A stretch of 64,000 bases of DNA. It comes from Rattus norvegicus. Lineage: Eukaryota; Chordata; Mammalia; Rodentia; Muridae. The stretch covers positions 526,501-590,500 of the forward strand of contig NW_026947371.1 of assembly GCF_036323735.1 (NCBI RefSeq). The letters run 5' to 3'. The notes under the pieces were generated by a model. It had not been told where the DNA came from. It saw only the letters and a program-made list of their open reading frames with translations, and did not search any database. Both the position numbers and the translations under genes were made by a program. Of the stretch, positions 60,641 to 64,000 are shown one piece after another (position 1 is the stretch's first letter; every line of letters begins with the position of its first letter).

Positions 60641-62967
60641 TGTACACATATAGTGTTTATAATATAATACATATATGTTTCCAACAGAGACATTCACATC
60701 TCACTCCTTAAGGACTGTACAGTCATTATCTGTACTATAGGTTTACTGAAAGCTGAAATCCATAGTTTTTGAGATGTACTTATTATTGAAAATTTACATA
60801 AATAAAATCAATCAATATTTTATTCTCTGTCCCTGTACCTATAATAAATTGTTATTAACCTTGATAAAAATGTAAAAAAAAGTATTTCTACTCAATTTGG
60901 TTTTCATTCTCTGACTCAAATTTCACGCACTTTTAGTTGTACATCTCTCTATTCCCTCCATTGTCGTCCTCTTCTCTCTCTTCACATTTGATATTCGTGT
61001 TCCTTACAGTGTCCCTCAGCAGTACATAAGTACACTGGTACTTCCCAAAATGAGGACAGCGGGCACTAAACTGATCACACAGATACACAGTCTTCTGAAT
61101 TAACATTATGGTTCAAGTGAATAAGTATCCCATTTTCCCTTTTTGATCTGGGTTAAGTCATCAATGATGACTTTCACAAGATCCAGTCACTGTCCGGAAA
61201 ATTACATGCATTCCTCTTCCAGTCTGTCAATGCACTATATTTTACTTATGCATTCATAAGTTAAAGAACAACTTGAATATTTCCAAATTATCAAGTGTCT
61301 CTATACTAGAATAAATCAACATTTAGATATATGTCCTCGAGGTATATCTTTAGGTGTATCCATTTCTACATTCATGAAGAAACATCATACTGATTTCTAA
61401 AGTTGCTTTAGAAGTTTGCATTCCTCCGGATAATTTTTAAATTTTTCTTTGTCTATTAACAGTCCACATACCATAGCATCAGATTATTTTAAGTTTCTCC
61501 ATGAAGTGTTTTCTCTCCATCCTGGCTTAGAATTGGGTGGGGATACTTAGATCAATCTGTGTAGCCCTACAGAATTCTTCTTGATATATTATCTTCTATT
61601 GATGGTGTCATATCTACAACCCTTGATACACAGCCTTTGATACACCTTCCTTCACCTGTGTAAAAGAAAATATTTGCAGCAGACGGATTCTGTAATGTTT
61701 TGGATACTACATGAATCCCGTAACTGAAATAAGTCTATGCATGCTTATTCAGGCCCAAATATATCCATGGGGAGACGTGCCGACTAAAAATGTCAGCTAC
61801 TACTCAGATGTCCTCTATGTATACCGTCTAACGTTATGACAGTCACTACAGTTCAGTTGTGGAACTGAAGAATACTCAGTCGTTTTCCAAATTAAAAAAA
61901 AAAATAAAACAATCCAAACCAAAACAAAACAAATTACTAAGACAAGTATTGAGATAATGCTTTTATCTATGTAGAACATTAATTTCAGCCTCACATACAA
62001 ATGTGTGAAGTGAATTAATTTTAACTCAGTACTGCAGAACAAATAATATAATTTTGGGTATGGTCTCTCTGGATTAGAGTATGATATCAATACAATCTTC
62101 CATGACAGATTTCCAAGCACATATGAACATTTGAGGACTCCAGGAGAGTAACTCTTGATCAACAAAATAACCTTCATGTTATTTGTGACACTGTCCGGGA
62201 CCACTTCTTGCTATGTATCAGAGATCTGACTCATTTTTAAATCGTTTTTCTATCTCATGCTAATTTTTACGCAGCATGATCAGAGGGTGGTTGTAATTTT
62301 CCTCCCTGGTGAATTCACAGCTACAAGAAAGTATGAGAAGGCCTAGACATTCTAGAATGTAGAATGTTGTTTTCTGTGTCTTTCCTTGACTCCCTCCATT
62401 CTCACAAGGTTCATATCAGTGAAGAAACTGCACACAGAATGTGAAAAACACTTGCTGGGCCACAGGATAGACAAAATCAACAATACTTTCCTTTCTTGGG
62501 ATTAGACATAGTGGACAGGAGATACATTGAGTTTAGTCAATGAAATGCTCCCCCTGTATACCTATTGGACAAACGTTTACCCACCTGGATTGACTTGTTA
62601 ACCATGCGTACTTACCCTACTTACCCAGTTCTCAGGAGACTTTATTCTCAGGAAGGGATAAGGTGGTGGACCAACATCTTATGCTTACTCATTATTTTGC
62701 AGTTACTCCAAGATAAACAGATTCCTCCAAAAGAGCTCCCATTTCCATAGGTTACCTGACTTCAGGTCTGAAGTTATGAGCCCAGTCAACAAGAAAATCT
62801 CCATAACCAAGTCAAAGAAAATCTTTTCTTTCTTTAGTGCTGGGGGGGATGGGCAGCTCTGATGGTGTCTTCCTTATTGTAGGTTCTTCTTGAGACAGGA
62901 TAGGGGGAAGAGCATGGGAGGAGGGTAAGTTTTGATCTATTTAGAGTTGCAGTATAATAATAATATT
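60641..62967. other. Unassigned spacer
   Basis: No recognisable gene, RNA or repeat. The longest frame (61815-62204 minus, 129 codons) is hydrophobic near its end because of T-rich sequence (LVLVICFVLVWIVLFFFLIW) and has no family signature I know. I do not call it a gene. Confidence 0.5.
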
Positions 62968-63050
62968 AATCATCATCATCATCATCATCACCATCACCAT
63001 CATCATCATCAATAACATCAGCATCATCAATAAAATCACCATCACCATCA
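62968..63050. repeat. CAT/CAC trinucleotide repeat
   Basis: (CAT)n with CAC and AATAA interruptions. Confidence 0.95.
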
Positions 63051-63057
63051 AAAGTAA

Positions 63058-63248
63058 TTTAGACTGGTAAGATGATTCAGCATTTAAGAGAACTGACTGC
63101 TTTTCCATAGGTCAGAGTTTAATTTCCAGCAAAAACATCGTGGCATACAACAATGTATAACGGCATCTGATGCCCACTTCTGTTGTGTCTGAAAGTTACA
63201 GAATAATCAAAAATCAAATAATAAAAATCTTTAAAAAGAAATAAATAA
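63058..63248 (+). mobile_element. B2/B3-type SINE
   Basis: The diverged B2-family pattern is visible in order: ctggtaagatgattcagcat (A box), gactgcttttccataggtca, gagtttaatttccagcaa (B box), catcgtggcatacaacaatg, tctgatgcccacttctgttg, tgtctgaaag, then an A-rich tail to 63248. Confidence 0.8.
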
Positions 63249-64000
63249 AAGTTTACTTATCTAAGTTTAAGTACTGTGCTTCTTTAGCTGACCAGCTTTT
63301 TGTATTCCACTGAGGACAGAAAATGTGTTCCATGTCTATTAAAATCCATGATGAGAGCTCACACATTACTTGCCATATTCCTAGGCTGTTATTCAAAACA
63401 CAGCTTCTGCTTTTATGAGAAATTAAATAGCTTCTTATCACACTCCTATCCTTTCTTCATGTCCTGGCTCTGAGAGCCACATAATAAAATTAGTTTGTAC
63501 ATGAGGACATTACAGTTGAATTTTCCGGTTGTGTGAGAAAACTGAGGTTAACACAGAGGTGTCAGGACTGTATACAAAGAAGTGGGCATAATGACTAACT
63601 TAAATCCAAATGCTGTTCGTGCAATTGTTCAGTATACATGGGAGTTTTCCAACTCACAGTTCATCTTTTGGATCTCAATAGTCAGTTTCTCCATCTTCTT
63701 AATCTGTTGTACTTGCTCATTGATGGTGGAAGTTTGGAATGATAGCTTTCCTGCAGATCGTGTAGATAAATACAGGGAACATGCACAGCAAAGGCCCACA
63801 CAAAGGATAGAATATGCTGAATCCCCCAATGAAGCCTGATGAAAGAGGAAATCTACAGACACTTGAAGCGCTGAATGAGGAGGAAAGCTCTCTTCAAGCT
63901 GGCCTACTAGCTATTTTCTTTCTCCCAACCATGATCGATAGACATATGACTCACTCCTTTCTGTAGTCCCCCTGGCACCTAACAACAAAATCAGTCCAAG
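63249..64000. other. Spacer with a weak coiled-coil-like frame on the minus strand
   Basis: The minus-strand frame at 63629-63862 ends with INEQVQQIKKMEKLTIEI followed by QKMNCELENS. This resembles the coiled-coil exons of the rodent Dlg5-like/takusan and Speer-type amplified families. The upstream part of the frame (Cys/Ser-rich) shows no such signal, so at most one exon or exon remnant (about 63640-63745) is meant. Nothing else is recognised. Confidence 0.2.

Noticed and set aside
61815..62204. A 129-codon minus-strand frame with a hydrophobic stretch
   Set aside because: The hydrophobic run comes from a T/A-rich tract. There is no signal peptide at the start, no family motif and no neighbouring exon.
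63582..63839. An 85-codon plus-strand frame with a hydrophobic segment
   Set aside because: It overlaps the coiled-coil-like minus frame, which has the more protein-like composition. The plus frame looks like its shadow.

Overview
Mammalian, rodent and most probably rat (Rattus norvegicus) DNA. The evidence is two ID elements (BC1-type, tRNA-Ala-derived) with A-tails and crisp target duplications, rodent L1 of several ages (one with a two-unit ~580-bp tandem 5' UTR of the kind found in rat L1), a B2/B3-type SINE, an IAP-like solo LTR and many long TG, TA and GATA microsatellites. I find no intact protein-coding gene. The window is an AT-rich, repeat-dense, gene-poor interval holding pseudogenes and a local tandem segmental duplication.

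Layout. Copy A of the duplication is at 1-9210: the 5' end of a minus-strand L1 (1-1482), the 3' part of an unrecognised Ser/Thr/Pro-rich pseudogene (1483-3966) and 2.3 monomers of a ~2.2-kb tandem macrosatellite (3967-9210). Positions 9211-23640 are a spacer of decayed L1 fragments, an ID element, microsatellites and sequence I cannot assign. An olfactory-receptor pseudogene lies at 24000-24640 on the minus strand. A plus-strand L1 (27260-30780) is cut off inside its reverse-transcriptase region. Copy B is at 30781-54860: a CpG-richer, LTR-like segment, the 5' part of the same pseudogene (31000-32293), a full-length-sized minus-strand L1 inserted into it (32294-39105), the pseudogene 3' part (39106-41637) and six macrosatellite monomers (41638-54860). 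Positions 54861-60640 are three L1 pieces and an ID element. Positions 60641-64000 are mostly unassigned, with a CAT repeat and a B3-like SINE.

How it fits together. Copies A and B are collinear, in the same orientation and about 37.6 kb apart, and both contain the L1 5' end in the same place in the pseudogene, so the L1 was there before the duplication. Each macrosatellite monomer is about 1.6 kb of non-L1 sequence plus about 0.5 kb of L1 3' UTR. Each also has a conserved splice-acceptor-like tract followed by a short ATG reading frame. At the edge of the L1 piece every monomer that keeps the site carries a different microsatellite. That array is the most interesting structure here.

All boundaries were read by eye. 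Repeat family names rest on recognising the sequence and were not checked by a database search. Percent identities are rough estimates.
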